64,000 nucleotides of DNA from assembly GCA_009741485.1 (NCBI GenBank), contig CM019214.1, positions 20,450,323-20,514,322 on the forward strand. The letters run 5' to 3'. The stretch comes from Malurus cyaneus samueli. Its lineage: Eukaryota > Chordata > Aves > Passeriformes > Maluridae. Shown piece by piece: positions 50,954 through 64,000 of the stretch. The translations under genes and the position numbers were made by a program. Within the stretch, counting starts at the first letter, position 1, and every line of letters begins with the position of its first letter. The notes under the pieces were generated by a model. It did not search any database. It had not been told where the DNA came from and worked only from the letters and a program-made list of their open reading frames with translations.

Positions 50954-51301
50954 AAAAAAAAAAAAGAAAAGAAAAAGAAAAGAAAAGAAAAGAAGAAAAG
51001 AAAAGAAAAGAAAAGAAAAGAAAAGAAAAGAAAAGAAAAAGAAAAGAAAGAAAAAGAAAGAAAGAAGAAAGAAAAAAGAAAAAAAAGAAGAAAAGAAAGA
51101 AAAAGAAAAAAGGAAAAGAAAAAAAGAAAAAAAAAGGAAAAGAAAAAAAAGAAAAAAAAGGAAAAGAAAAGAAAAGAAAGAAAAGAAAAGAAAAGAAAAG
51201 AAAAGAAAAGAAAAGAAAAGAAAAGAAAAGAAAAGAAAAGAAAAGAAAAGAAAAGAGAAAAGAAAAAAGAAAAGAAAAGAAAAGAAAAGATAAAAAGAAA
51301 A
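50954..51301. repeat. Long (AAAAG)n tract
   Basis: Nearly 350 bp on the plus strand consist only of A and G except for a single T at 51291, mostly as AAAAG pentamers with AAAG and AAAAAG variants in the middle. The minus strand, sense for SHROOM2, is CTTTT-rich. The Lys-rich and Phe-rich frames across it are repeat artefacts. Two purer blocks (about 50980-51040 and 51165-51255) flank a more degenerate centre. Confidence 0.98.
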
Positions 51302-54170
51302 CCTCCTCTTCTGAGGAGCCCCTTCTGGATTACACATACAAGTGCATGTAAAAATTTGTACTTCTTCCACTGAATTGAGATAGCTATGCAACTGTAAATC
51401 ATGCTGTGATATATGGCACTGTTTGTAAATAGGATTTTTATTGTCATAAAAATATTTTTCAGATAACAGACAATTTTCAGATTAAAACAGACATTAAAGT
51501 TTTGGCACATTACAGAGCTCATAATTTGGGCAGGAAATCTCAGCTGCCTTAACGTGTTGGAAGCCCAAGGCATAAGGTGGTTACAGTTGCACAATGATCC
51601 AAGGTAACCCCTCCCTCTTTACCTCCCAGGGCAGCTCAAGTTTCAGGTGAAGTTAATTGTTAGTTCCAAATTATATCCCTTTCTTAATCTCCAACTGATG
51701 ACTGCAGCCATAACAGCATTATGACAAGCAGCAGTACAATTCGAAACACTTATGCATCCATCTACCATTTCTCCACTGGCAAAGGGCAGATATTTTCCTG
51801 CAATTTCTTGGAATATGAGCCCCTCTCTTCCTATGCCTGTACTAATTCAGGCCAAATATTTCCAGCATTTTGTGTAGAAACTCTTAATGGAAGTAGAAGG
51901 AATCTGCATGGGCATGTATAATGCTGTCTCTGAGAGCTCCTACCACCCTGTGGGTGGGAGCCTGACCCTGAGAAATGCAAGCCACCACTCTCCATCCCTA
52001 GGAGGAAGATGGAGCTGCAGGGAGGCCAGTGCAAGAAGCTGGATCCTCTGCTGAGACTGGTTCTATGTCCTGCTTCATCTTCTGACTTTTCATTCTGCAA
52101 GAAACAGAGCTGTTTCCCTTCATTTGGATACACTGGGAAAAAGTATAAACATTTATTCTGAGTAGATATATGGCAGCCCTAAAACACTTACGATCACTTA
52201 GAGCCACAAGTTTAAAAATGACCGGCCAACTCTTATTTCTGGGATTCCTGAAGCACTATTGATTTTGTTTGGGGAATTAGTTTTTTAGGCTTATTTTACA
52301 GAAACTGAATGTGCCAAGATATGCACCCAATTTAACATCATCAGACTTGAAAGCTGGGTTCAGTCACTTCAGGGCAAAATAAAAGCTATTTTCCAAGCAA
52401 AATCAAAAACAGAATTCACAGCAATAACACAATTCTTCAACAGATCATTCTTCCTCCAGCCCAGCTTACACCACCCCTTCAGATCTCAATCTTTAGTCAC
52501 CTTAATTATCACCAAGAGTACGTAAGAGAGTAAAAATAAAATAATAAATGCCCACAGATTGAAACATGTGTTCCGATACACAGAAATCAAATCAGAAACT
52601 ATCTAAATTTTCCAAGCCTAGATCACTTACAGGGGATGAGAAAATACAGGAAAAAATGCTCTAGTTAATATTCATAAATAGTTTCTCCTGCTGCCAAAGC
52701 TTGTTTGTTAAAAAGGTGCAGTAACTATCAGCATCCCTCTGAAATGATCAAGTAGTTTACTAACTGAATTCATCCATGCATTTTTCCTGCATAAACCAAG
52801 GTATCTATCTACAATCTCACAACAGATCACACAGATACTATGACTACAATCACATGCAAGTCATGAATTCATCACTATTAGTAAACTTGGAGCAATGAAT
52901 ATGGTTCCACACAGGGAAGTCTAAACAACCTCACGGAAGAAAAAAGGTATCTTCATATAGAAAAAACTCCGAGACACACTGAATACCACCTATGAGCTCC
53001 AAGTGACTAATGGAAGTCTCGTATTTTATAGCTTTACTCAAAGTTCAGTGAAGTCAGCAGAAATGTGTGATGGGTTTTATGTGCCAGTGCTATTATGCAT
53101 TGTTATGCATTATTATAAACCAACAATAACTTGCAGATGTTGATCCTAACTCTTCCGGGATCCTTCCCCACAAATACAGTGGGCAGATCCTATCTGAGCA
53201 GCCCTCTAGTGCAAGAAGGTCCATTAGCCTCACTAGATTAGGGATTTCTCTAATGGAGCTGGCTGGCCTGTCTGGTCACCACTAAGAAGATAGACAGAAG
53301 CACATCCTGAGCCCATGCTGCTCCACCACCCCACCTTCACAGCATATGTTCTTGAAAAGCAGGAATCATGACTTGCCTGGCAGTGACAAAAAAAAATTAA
53401 CCTAAATTAATCATTTAACACTCTCTCCCCCTTCCCAAAACTGTGTAAGACAAGTGTATTTTAAAGATTCGGGGTTTTCCCCCACGCTTTAGCTCAGTAC
53501 TTCATATTCCTCTCCTTCCCAAGGAGAATTCCCACAACCGTTTCTTTCGATTTGATGAACAAACAATTTTGGTCTCACATTCATCAACATACTCATTTCT
53601 TCTTGCGCTATTCTGTAAAAATCCCCTTCCACCCTTATGTAAGCTCTGCACATGCTGGCAAACAGCTCGCAGTCTGGGAGACTTTTTCCACTGAATTTTC
53701 TTTTTACATCACTAAAATCTCAACACTTCAAAACTTTCAGGCCCTGACACTTTAGGTTTCACTAAGAGTGACTCTGCCACTCCACCTGTCTCCATCCCAC
53801 ACTGGGATGAAGAGACTAGCCCAAGAAAACTGGTTGAAGACCTATTAGAAAGTAGTGACTGCAAACCACCCCAGTGCATGGCCCGGCTGGGAGAGGAGTG
53901 GTTTTGCTCAGCAAGACAAAGCACACTGAAGCCTGGTCTGCCTAAGAAAACGGGGGCAAATTTGAAAACAAACAACAAAATACTTTTTTCAAAGTCACCT
54001 CCCCTCTTCAACACCTGCCGACTCCACTTCAACAATCCTATAATGAAATTTTAATTGGATGCATTTGAGACAACAGTGCATAGATTTTTTTATCCCACTC
54101 ACCCAGCAAGTTACGAAAGACAAAAAAGGCAAGAGAAAGGCACCCTGAGCACAGGTTTACCCCTACAAGG

Positions 54171-54690
54171 AAGGGGTGAGGAGCTGCCGGAGCTCAGCAG
54201 TGTCCGATCTCCCGGCCTGGCCGGCAGGAGCCTCCCCACCCTGGCACAGCCTTAGGTACCTACCCAGGCTCCAGCAGGGCAGTGCCTTCCCTCAGGGCTC
54301 AAGCATGGCTCCCGGCTGCCGGAGCGGCCTCCACAGAAAGGAGAGGGACCGGGCCAAGAACGAAGCGATGTGGCCGAGGCGGCACCGGGGGGTGTTGGTG
54401 GCACCTCCTGGGCTGTGTCCCCGGCAGGCGGGTGATGCCGGCACTGCAGAGCATGGGACTCCTCTGCCACCGGCTGTCCTGCGCTAATCTGCGGCCGCCA
54501 GCTTAGGGATATAATTAGACTCACAAAGGAGCCTTGTTAGCGCTCCCCGCTAAGAGCCCGAGCACTTCAGATTAGTCAGACCCGCCACTCGGCCGCTGAA
54601 CGCGGCTGCGGAGCTCGGCGAGGTAAAGCTGAGCAAAGCCCAAAAAATGAAACAAGAGCACGGTCCCTGACGGACGAGGAAGGAGGGGAA
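54171..54690. promoter_or_regulatory. CpG-island-like segment, possible internal promoter
   Basis: By hand count there are about 35 CpG dinucleotides in roughly 510 bp, far above the surrounding AT-rich intron where CpG is rare. No TATA box stands out. A donor-like GAG/GTAAAG occurs on the plus strand at 54622-54623, and GG/GTAGGT on the minus strand near 54261. Either could end a first exon. Frames inside it (for example 54282-54506 plus and 54252-54524 minus) have no recognised similarity. An alternative SHROOM2 promoter or a non-coding antisense start are both possible. Confidence 0.55.
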
Positions 54691-57600
54691 TTTTTACTTT
54701 TCGTCTGAAGTGGTGTTTGACATGATGCATGGAATACGCACCGCAATTGTGCTGCTGGAACTGTTTTTGTTTCTTTTATCTGTTCTATCCGTTTCCAATC
54801 TTCTAAGCAAATACATGGGCAGGTAAATAGATGGGTCTGGGGCACTGCACTGCCATCTATGAGATGACAAAGCTAAAAGAACATCTTTTAAGAGCTGGAC
54901 TATCAATGGTAGCGGAAAGTTACAGATGTTTTTCTTACACATGAAAAACAACCAGACAATCTTCTCAGGGAGCAGCTTACCCTAAAAGAGAGGCAGCCTG
55001 TTATAACCCTAGAAACAAATCACCTCAGTATAAGGCACTGGAAATTATCACCTATAGAAAAAAGTGGCAGGTACATCCATCCAATCCCCTGGGAGACTGA
55101 CGTTACAAATGCTGGGGGATTCTTTCAAAGCACAATTTATTTTAAAAGTCTTCTGAAAAAATAAGCCTTATTCTGTAGTCACACAATTAATCCCCTTCTG
55201 CTAGCCAGATTTGCACATGTAAGCTTGCCATGGCTGCTGACCATCATCATACCTGAGGATATAAAGGATACAGTCAGGTTGCACAGAATTTCTTCAGGGG
55301 AAAATGAAAATGATTAATTATGCTGTACCCTTAAGGATCAGCACAGCAGAATAGATAAACTTTCTTCTTACACACTGGCCTATGTGCCACGATCATGTTT
55401 TCCTTAGGTTCAGTGAGCCATCATATTAAACAACAATTGTAAATTTTTATTGGTTTTGCTCTGTAACAAAGCAGACTGATTGCACGATAGCATCCTTATC
55501 AACTGACTGACCCATATCCTGCATGTGTAAAATGAACGGCTTTTCACAGGTCAAAGCAGGATGTGTTTATAGTTGTACAGGAAAATTTGGAAGTTCCATG
55601 GATTTACAGGATTTCTTCAAACTTCAAGAAGGAGGTTGGCTAAAGGGCAAGAAGTGGCCTTATTTTATGCCAGGATACATATTTGGATTTTAATAAGATT
55701 CATATGCTGTCATATTCTGTTTTCTCCCAGTTAAGACAGCATATGACAATTACAAATTATAAAGAAGTCCAATAGCTCAACTGTGTGAACCTGCTGGAAA
55801 GTTAGATGGTGTCTGGCTGAAACTTTCTCTGCCAGACTGATATATTTTATTAAAAAACAACTGTACTTTGTGTAAATGTGAGAGTATAAATTAGTCACAG
55901 ATGTTGAAGCTAATGTAATGAGGGTTTTTTGGAAGTAGCCTTCAATAAAGGTAATCTAAACCTAGCGTGATGCCTTGGTTATTAACATTAAAACACATGC
56001 TTATGTGTGCAGCATGTGCATACTCACATCAGAGAAAGGCAGACTTTGATTTAATGGCTCGCTACTCTAACAATGTTCCAGAAAGAATCTAAAACCATGG
56101 TGTTATTGGTGTGTGAATTAGGATGTGAAGTCAACCCGATAAATATTATTCTATGCTTGGTGACTTATTTGGCAAAACAGAAAAGTAAAATTCAAGTAGG
56201 AAAAAAAGAACTTTTTTCCCTAAATTTCCAGCAGCAAGTCTATCCTCATTCTGCATAACAGAAAATAAATTGCACAGAGTAGATCTATTGAATCTGCTGT
56301 CTAAAAAAAGACATTTGAATTACATTGATACAGTGGTAAGAGATGAGGAAAACTAAGCATTTCCTTAATTTCCTAAACAAAATCTGAGCCTCAAAACACA
56401 GTTGACTAATAGGATTTTTAATTTGCTTTTAAAAGCTTCTTTTCAGTCTTAATCTGCAATCAGATACTGCTGAGCTGTCCTGCTAGACTGCAGCCAGAAC
56501 AGCAAACAAGCTCATCTTACCTTCACTACAAAAACTGCTGGGCATGGCAGTACATTTGCTGGAAAACAGCTATAAACAGTCACATAATTGCTATGAAAGC
56601 TTTCCCAGACTAGTTGAAATTTTAAAAATATCCCTGAAAGCACCAGGATTATTTCAGTGCTTGTGTGCCATTTAGGATTCAAAGATGAACGAAGGTGGGT
56701 GATCAGACAACTGCCATGCACAAGATTTCAGCCTACAGAAGGATAGAGACTTTTCAGTCAAGGGCCAAGACCCCTCTCATTCAAGGCTTTATCTCAAGTG
56801 TAAACCTGCCCGTCTCTAAGAGAGTACAACTAAGGAAACAACCTGGAATCATTACTCCAGTTGCTTCTGAGTTACAGTGTAGAAGGAAAAGGAGCCTACA
56901 GCCAGCATCACACACTTGGTATTAACGCAGGCATGCTTACAAAGCTGTGACACTTGGATGCACAATCCCAATAGTATGGGGTCTATGCAGTCCCAAACAA
57001 CTGTTCATTAGCAACTGCTCTTGAAAGAGTGAAACTGTTTGTCCCTAGCTCAAAGGAAAACCCTGCACATCACAATCTGAGCTTCCAGAAGGTGCTACCT
57101 CTTTACTGATAATTAAAGCATCAGCCAAAAACCTTGTATTAAAAAGCAGAATAAGTCAAGATTTAAACCCCCACGTTCTCCTTTCCCATCCCCAGAATGA
57201 GAAAACACAAGATCCACGGTGAAAAGCTTTCAAGATTTCACCAGCAATGCACATATCCATTTCACTTGAAAATTTTCCCAAATAATTCTTTTTTCATTCA
57301 TTTTAATAGCCAAAGTTGTGGAAAGTAACTTGTTCATCACGAAGAGCAGCATCACAGGAAGAGCAGCATCTGCAGTCAAGCCTGTTAATGAAGGTACCCA
57401 TCCTTGTCTCTCTTCCACCTCACTCTGGCTGCCAAGGCAGACTTCATTCTCCTCCAAGTCTCTCCCTCATCTGTCCATAGGCTTATAGCTTTTCACCAAA
57501 AATACACCAAAAAAAGTGGTTAAAAACCTGAATGCTCAATACACCAGTCCCTTTGAGATCTTCTGGGAAGCACATTTGGGATGCTTTTGCCTAGACTGAC

Positions 57601-57738
57601 CTTCCTGCATTATTAAAATATACGTTACCATACCTAATTTAGGAACACTTAACCAACACAGACTGTTTTGTCCTAAGGCACAAATTTCTAAGTACTATAG
57701 TTCTGAAATCCCTGAAGTCGTTTAAATGAAAGTAATAG

Positions 57739-57753
57739 CCACAAGAGAGCGCC
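57739..57753 (+). promoter_or_regulatory. Weaker CTCF-like motif
   Basis: The plus strand reads CCACAAGAGAGCGCC, which matches the CTCF core apart from one A in place of G within the G run. It is a possible site only. Confidence 0.3.
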
Positions 57754-60700
57754 ACCAGCAAAGGATTCACAGGGAGAAATCACAGGGAGAACTCAGACTT
57801 GAAGCTATCTAGAGTAATAAAAAAAGTCTTATTTGCACATCTGAAAGGAGTCCTCAGACACTTAATTGCTATAGATGTGATCTTCAGAAGTCAGGAGATA
57901 TTCTAGGTGTCTTCATTTTTGAAGGTGGAATTTGAGATAGAGCAATGAATGTTCCTCTTTGTTTTAAAGGGAGATTGGTCAGCAGTTTTTGGATTTTATA
58001 GACCTTTAAAATGACCCACTCCAACTGAAATTAACAACTTTTATGATATCATGTTTTTTTTTTTAAATGTTTGTAGCTGACTAAAACTCAGTGTAATGAG
58101 TTAAAAGAACAAAACTGTGGCTTTGCTGTTATGATCTCTATGCACTGAGTATCTGAATACCTTGTACTCCCCTCTTACTTATCTTTTCAAGAGAAGTGCC
58201 AACAAATTATAACAACCGAGTCAGCCTATTTTTCTGGAAGCAGCAAATGGAACCGCAGTAATTTTTCCCATGCAAAACAGAAGGAGTTCCTGTTTTTGCA
58301 ATTTCAGCTTCTAGTATCTTATCATAAAAGGAAACAACTTCCAAAAAGTATCCCTAAAAAAGAAGTGACCTAGAACTTAAAAACAATAAAATAAAAATAC
58401 AAACACATGCTTAACTTATGCACTTCTAGTGGAAGGGAGACGCTCTAAAAGAGAAAAGCAGTAATATGAGCAACCTCTTAATATTCAGATATTCTTAAAA
58501 TGGCAAATCGAACCAGCATTCTGACAGACAAGTTACTGACAGAATTCTATTGTATAAGTATCTGTACTAGAAGAAGTATTACCTTGTCACATCACAGCAC
58601 CTCCTTTCCTATCCCATGCTCTAATAAGTTGCATTTTACATATAAAGCAACTACAGAGACCTGCAAAATGTTCTCCTTCTGTCTGTAAAAATAAATAAAT
58701 GCAAATAAATTATCAACCGCAGTGCCCTTAAAGACTTCAGTCATTAACTTGAAGAAATCAGGATTTTACCATCACAGTTTGCTCTGGTTTTCCTTGTTCC
58801 TCAGCTCAACAGTACAGGCTTGAGCAGGATGGAACAGCAATTTCATTTATAAATAAGATATGCACTGTCAACAAGGAGGTATTAATTTGTATGAGGTATA
58901 ACATCATAAATCTTCCTGCCTTCTGAATTCACAAAAGACTACCATGATAAAGCTCTCATATTCTGGAGCTGTTTTTCCTTGGGGAACTAGAAAGACACAT
59001 CTGGATGTCTGAGATAGAAGTGTTGCTCTCGGTATTTATGGCATATTATATAAGCTACATAAATACTTTTCCCTCATCCTTATTTTTTGCACATTCCACT
59101 ACCTTTTGATGGCTAGATAGCATTAAACTCCTGATGTCTTCCTCCGACCTCGGTTTGCCATGATTTATCAGAATTCCTCAGAAGGATAATGAAACTTTTT
59201 TTAATCTGTATTTATCATTAGGAAACATCTAAAACGCTTCACACATTCGGTAAACTGGTTCTGGCAGGGCTTATTTTCAAATATCTTGGAAATTATCATA
59301 CCATATAAACTGCTAAAGAAATTAACCTTTAAGGTAAATACAAAATATCTCATAACTGGAGAAAACCAGTTACTGGTAAAAAAAAACCAAACCATTAGCC
59401 TCTGACAGGGCTAATGCTAACACAGCAGCAGCAGGAGTCAAAATACACAGGGGATTTTAAACTGTCTTACCCTGCTTGAGGTGAAGGAGCAGGAAGCAGA
59501 GCAGACACATTCCCCCCTGCCATCTCTAGCCAGGATAGGCAGAGTGAACGCCAGAGCAGCACACGGCTGCCTGTGCCAGCCCGACACACTGCCTTCAGCA
59601 AGAAGGAACTTGCCACATCCTTGGAGCACATAGCCACAGAAACCCTGGTGCTGCTTGTGGTCAGAAACAATGGGTGTGTTTTGCCTCGCAGCCACTCACC
59701 ACAATGAGCTTATCCTTCAACAGCCATCCCAAATGAGTTGAGCTTCCTCAGAAACCACATTTCAAATACTGGTCCTTCCACACAGGTATGGTGTTTTCCC
59801 ACACCCATTTCAGCAGTAAATTACCTAACCGCGTCCAAGGTGACCCAGAAATAGGAGTGGGGAAAGGGAATTCCTATTGTCCCAGGGCATTTCAGGAGAC
59901 AGCCCAGCACTACTTCGTCTCATTCTTGGTTAAAACACTATAGCCACATGACACAAATTATTGAGCCTCCACAAAGAACTAGGCCACGAGCTGAGATGGT
60001 TCAGGTTTTACCTGAGAAAGCTATTTTCCTCTGACATGACCTATGCCAGGCCAGTCACCACCCCCCAGAGTGTTTTCTTCCTCATCAGATACCACCCCTG
60101 GTTCAGCTGCCCACCTGCTGGCAAGGCTGCTCCATGAGCCAGATCAAAGAACTGACTCTGATTTCAATTACAACCCAGCAGAAATTTCCCCAAACTTTGG
60201 CTTTTGTCATTCTGTCCTTCCTCTGCACTCAGCATGAAGCTGGACTAAAAGCATAAAGGCTGTATAACTCAGCAGCATGGTAGCTGTGACTCTGTGCCAG
60301 ACTTTGTTTTGTTAGGTGATCCAGTATTATGCAGATTCAGTAGCAATGACCATAAAATACCATGGGTTTCTTGTGCAAGAGATAAGATGCAAATTTCTTC
60401 AGTTATTCAGTAACTAAATCCTCAACACACTTGCATTCCTGCCCTTCTTTGAAGTGGTTATATCTCTGGAGCTAAAGGATGGATTCAGAAATTATTTTAA
60501 AACTTCTTTATAATCTTTTCAATTGGAAGGTGTTACATGAAGTTACTTGAGCAAGTAGAGCATAAAATCCCTACACTCAATAAGGTAGATACTTAATGCT
60601 GAAACATCTGAGAAGTTCCAAGTTCTCAAACTTGCCAATCATTTAATCTTCAGAACATGAAATATGTAACCTAAAACAAAAGTTCCACAATAAGAAAGCT

Positions 60701-63700
60701 GCAACACACTGAAATAGAAGTATTATTCCTTCTCTCCTGAAATAACACATACGCATGCCAACATCCTTGACTAGCGTTTAAAAAAGCCAACACTCTTAAG
60801 TGCTTAAAAGCAACCCCAAACAATTATTTCAAAACATATACAACATACTCAGAAGCATGCCTTCAACGTGCAAAGATCACCTCTGACATAAAAAGATTAT
60901 GTATTTGGTCTTTAATGGACAGGTTTATAATTCTGTTTCAGTCAGAAGTCCACAGATATCTGCAATATTATCAAACACATAAAGAAATGGTCTGTGTGTG
61001 CATGTGAAAGTATTATGTGAAATAAGTAAGTCTTCAGACACCCAAATTTTAGAAGACTTGCTTGTTTTCCTCTCTCTCACCAAGGGGCTACATATTACAA
61101 TTTCCAACACTTACACTGAAATCCACAAGTGGAAAGCAGTTTTCAGAATAACTCCAGTGTACCACCTTGTAAAAAGCTATGGTTAGATCCCGTAAGTACT
61201 TGTATACTTTATCTTCAGTCATATGAGTTCCCTTACTAAATTGGATGAGATTACTCATGCTCAAAATTAACCATTTTGACAAGTGCATGCATGATTGAAG
61301 GAAAAAAAAAAACCACAACTAAAACCCAGTCATGACTCACAGGTTGTTACCATTTGATGGAGATGCTGTTCCACAAAAAAGCCACATTACCCAATTTTCG
61401 TAATTACTTTGAAAAACTGAACAGCACTGCCACAAGTAACCTTCTGAATAAGCATATTCAAATTATAGAGTATTCCTTTTACCTACAAGGAAGTGTTTAT
61501 GGCCCTCCTAGCAGGCCTTCCTAGTTGTCCAAACATTGCCCTAATAGAGTTGACTTGGTAAAATATTGTGACATCTGTTGTAATTATGGCTTTCTGTTAT
61601 TCAAGCTTTACAGGGCAGATTTTTTTAGATTTGCAAAGAAATAAATTATGAAAGTTGCCACAAAATGAAAACATGCCAGTCATGACATACGTGTTTGAGA
61701 GTAGCCTGACAGCTAAACAAGACAAACATCCAAAATCACAAGACAACAATTTGCTCTTTGAAACTAGTGACAATACACCACCAACTAGAGCAACTAACGT
61801 TTATGTACATCTCAAGCATCTGTCAGTGTGTCACTAACAGCATGAATCAAATCATATTAATGAAACTAAGAAACAGGTGAGGTGGGTAGAAAATTAGGAA
61901 ATAAAAGTGCTTTTTAGATGTACACCCCACGAAAAAGGCAGGTGGCATGGGAAACATCCAAACACCTCGATGGTATTGCTAGGGTTACAGCAAAGGGAAT
62001 ATGGATTCACACTGTTAATGTGTTGGGTTAAGCGACTGTGATGCAACCAGGAAAAATGGTCCTCATCAGGGCTTTTCTAAGGTATAATTTGCTGAAAATA
62101 TGAAATGGCAGCATGTGCTCCTCCTTTTGTCATGTGTATTCCTTCTATCAGTAGTGCAGGAACACACAGCTGAAGGATGAGGAACACAATGGAGGCGCAG
62201 CCAGCCTTGGGTTTGCCCATGGAGAAGGTGGAAGACAAACGGGAACAGGAAGGAACCCCCAGGTGGGCTGGCCTACTCTGTGTGTCCCCACTGAGTACGT
62301 GAGTACAGAGTGGCTTACTTGGCAGATGCTCTATTAAACACTCCTTCACAGAAAGATCCTGCTGGGATTGCTTCCTTAAAGCAAAAGATCCAACCCAAGG
62401 TTATGAGCTGTGCCTGTAGGTGCTGTGCGGTTTGCCTGACGTGTTTTATTTGTGTTTATCTGGTTCCTGCCACTCCAATGTGAGCCATGGTAGCTCACTG
62501 GAAGCAGCAAAGGAGAAAATGAGGTGCCCTAGCCTGGTCATGCCCTGTCACAGATCCTGAGACACACGGCTTGCTCCTCTCTCCATCACCAGACTTGGCT
62601 GAGAGCAGTGTATGTGTCCATACCTGGTACATATTTATACCTGTCCATCCTGCTTAGAGCAAAAGAGGGGGCCTAGATCCATGTACTAACCCACTTCTCA
62701 AGTGCATTTGCACAGTGGGGGTTTAAAAGAGCCCAGCCCTTCCACCAACTGCAGTCATAGAGAAATGTTCATGCCTTGAACTTGACAGCTGTGTCCATCT
62801 GTTACAAACACCCACTCCCAAAGATCTGCACTGACACATCCTATTCCACAGCCATCAGTTCCAAGATACAGGGGTAGCAAGGGGCTATCACACCTGCCCA
62901 CTCCTTACAACAATGGTACCTGTATGCAGATACAGTCCTGGAAAGCCCTACTTTCCTACATATTTCCAAAGTCTGGTTGAAAATACAGGAATTTTTTAAA
63001 AAAATTAAAACCATCCGTTCTTGGTCAGTTAAGGCCAAGGCCAATCTTCAAAAAGGAGGAAATATGGCTACTGGGCAACAGGAGAGAAACCACTGCTATT
63101 TGTTTTGCCATAACAAACCCTGGTTGCAGAAGCAATGAAATCTAATTGAACGACAGAATAGATTTCACTTACACTCAGCACTGGATCTCCACAAGTTCAT
63201 TTGGTTTACTGAGTAATGCTTAACCATAACCATGGACAAAATAGTATACAAAATGCTTAAAAGTAGAAAAATACATATAATTTTGCAGATTGTTTCCTAC
63301 AGCGTTTTGGCACCCATGAGACTGGAAGTATCAAGGCCAAACAACGGTAAGATACAAAATTCAGAGTCCCCCATCTATATCTCATAATTAATAGGAAAAA
63401 AAAATCCATCAATTTTCCAAATCATCTCACAAATTGATACTGCCAAGTTTCACAGAGTATTTCTGCAGCCATAAGGAGCCAGGAAGTACATGGCTAGCTA
63501 CTCCACAGGTCATAAATAGGTAAGACGAGATCTCCTTGCTAAATTACACAAAATCTACTATAGAAAGGTCACTAGTGGTGTTCTGCAGGGTTCTGCTCAG
63601 AATGTGTCAAGTTTCAGTCATCTCCTATCTGAACATTGTTAATGACTGCCAAGATTCTTATTCAGGGATTTCTGCTCAGGTCTCAGGTGTCTGAAACAGT

Positions 63701-64000
63701 ACTGTACAATCTTAGAGCCCTCAAGACATTCATTAAAAATTCCTCCTTCTGTGCTTTAATTAAGAGTTGGCTGTCTTCATGAAGTGCCATGCAAATAAAG
63801 ATAACCCTAACTTTACATGTCTAGGTGTCTATAGCACAAGTATCATGAAAATCACTTCCATTGTTAGGATTTTCCACATTCACACTGCGCTTCTGATGAC
63901 AAGTGCGTTCCCTCCTGCTCTCTTTCCCTCTCCTTTAAAACTGGATTTCCTCAGCATTGCAAAAAGTGCTTGCACTTCAGCACAAACCCAAAATGCTATA

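Larger units (their letters stand above)
43121..64000 (-). other. SHROOM2: SHROOM2 intron, 3' part (at least 20.9 kb)
   Basis: No minus-strand frame from 43121 to the window end encodes the PDZ motifs (GAPWGF-like or LVKGSHKTL-like), so the preceding exon must lie beyond 64000 unless it was missed. Recognised contents are two CR1 copies (46.2 and 47.0 kb), a CTCF-like site, a TATACA/GATA-type repeat (49.65 kb), the AAAAG tract (51 kb), a CpG-island-like segment (54.2-54.7 kb) and a weaker CTCF-like site (57.7 kb). The intervals 43121-46219, 47531-49645, 49731-50953, 51302-54170 and 54690-64000 otherwise show only AT-rich DNA with short, unrecognised frames. Confidence 0.8.

Noticed and set aside
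50840..51594. Phe-rich (183 and 237 codons) and Lys-rich frames
   Set aside because: They are translations of the AAAAG tract and its complement.
54252..54524. 90-codon minus-strand frame in the CpG-rich segment as an alternative first coding exon
   Set aside because: It has no ATG at its start, the in-frame context near the donor-like site gives no SHROOM2-like sequence, and the ATG seen at about 54455 reaches a stop before the donor-like site.

Overview
The window looks like avian nuclear DNA. It is AT-rich, its coding sequence is split by GT-AG introns, and its only recognisable transposons are CR1 LINE fragments, three of them ending at or near the ATTCTATGA-type 3' repeats typical of bird CR1. 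No prokaryotic gene, RNA gene, CRISPR array or intact mobile element was found. Species cannot be told from the sequence alone.

One gene explains the coding content: the 3' part of SHROOM2 (formerly APXL), transcribed on the minus strand, so it reads from high to low coordinates. Eight coding exons can be placed to the base, in transcript order: 42989-43120, 34961-37601, 32939-33042, 16554-17303, 12355-12906, 11606-11786, 6858-7130 and 1614-1880. Every junction is GT-AG and the reading frame closes exactly: 4,900 coding nt, giving 1,632 residues and a TAA stop. Residue numbers in the entries count from the first complete codon of exon 42989-43120. The protein carries the conserved RPHSWHATKF segment just after the PDZ domain, a large central exon with the actin-binding ASD1, a polyproline run, two linker exons, and the ROCK-binding ASD2 spread over the last four exons. 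The C-terminus (ending SLQPERLK, with no extra tail) and the linkers fit SHROOM2 rather than SHROOM3. The exons encoding the N-terminus and PDZ domain were not found and should lie beyond position 64000. The 3' UTR runs from 1613 downward, with candidate poly(A) signals at 1146-1151 and 715-720.

The rest is intron. The intron at 43121-64000 is at least 20.9 kb. It holds two CR1 copies (46.2 and 47.0 kb), a strong CTCF-like motif between them, a long AAAAG tract (51 kb) and a CpG-island-like segment (54.2-54.7 kb) that could be an internal promoter. The 17304-32938 intron holds two sense-opposed CR1 fragments and a 130 bp CCCTC tract whose minus strand is strongly G-quadruplex prone, next to an alternating CG/CA stretch. 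The 33043-34960 intron begins with an in-frame 21-codon read-through ending in TGA, followed about 50 nt later by AATAAA. That arrangement could make a short SHROOM2 form with ASD1 but no ASD2.

I did not find a previously undescribed biological system. The most testable ideas are the truncated isoform, the CpG island as an internal promoter, and the G4/Z-DNA tract.
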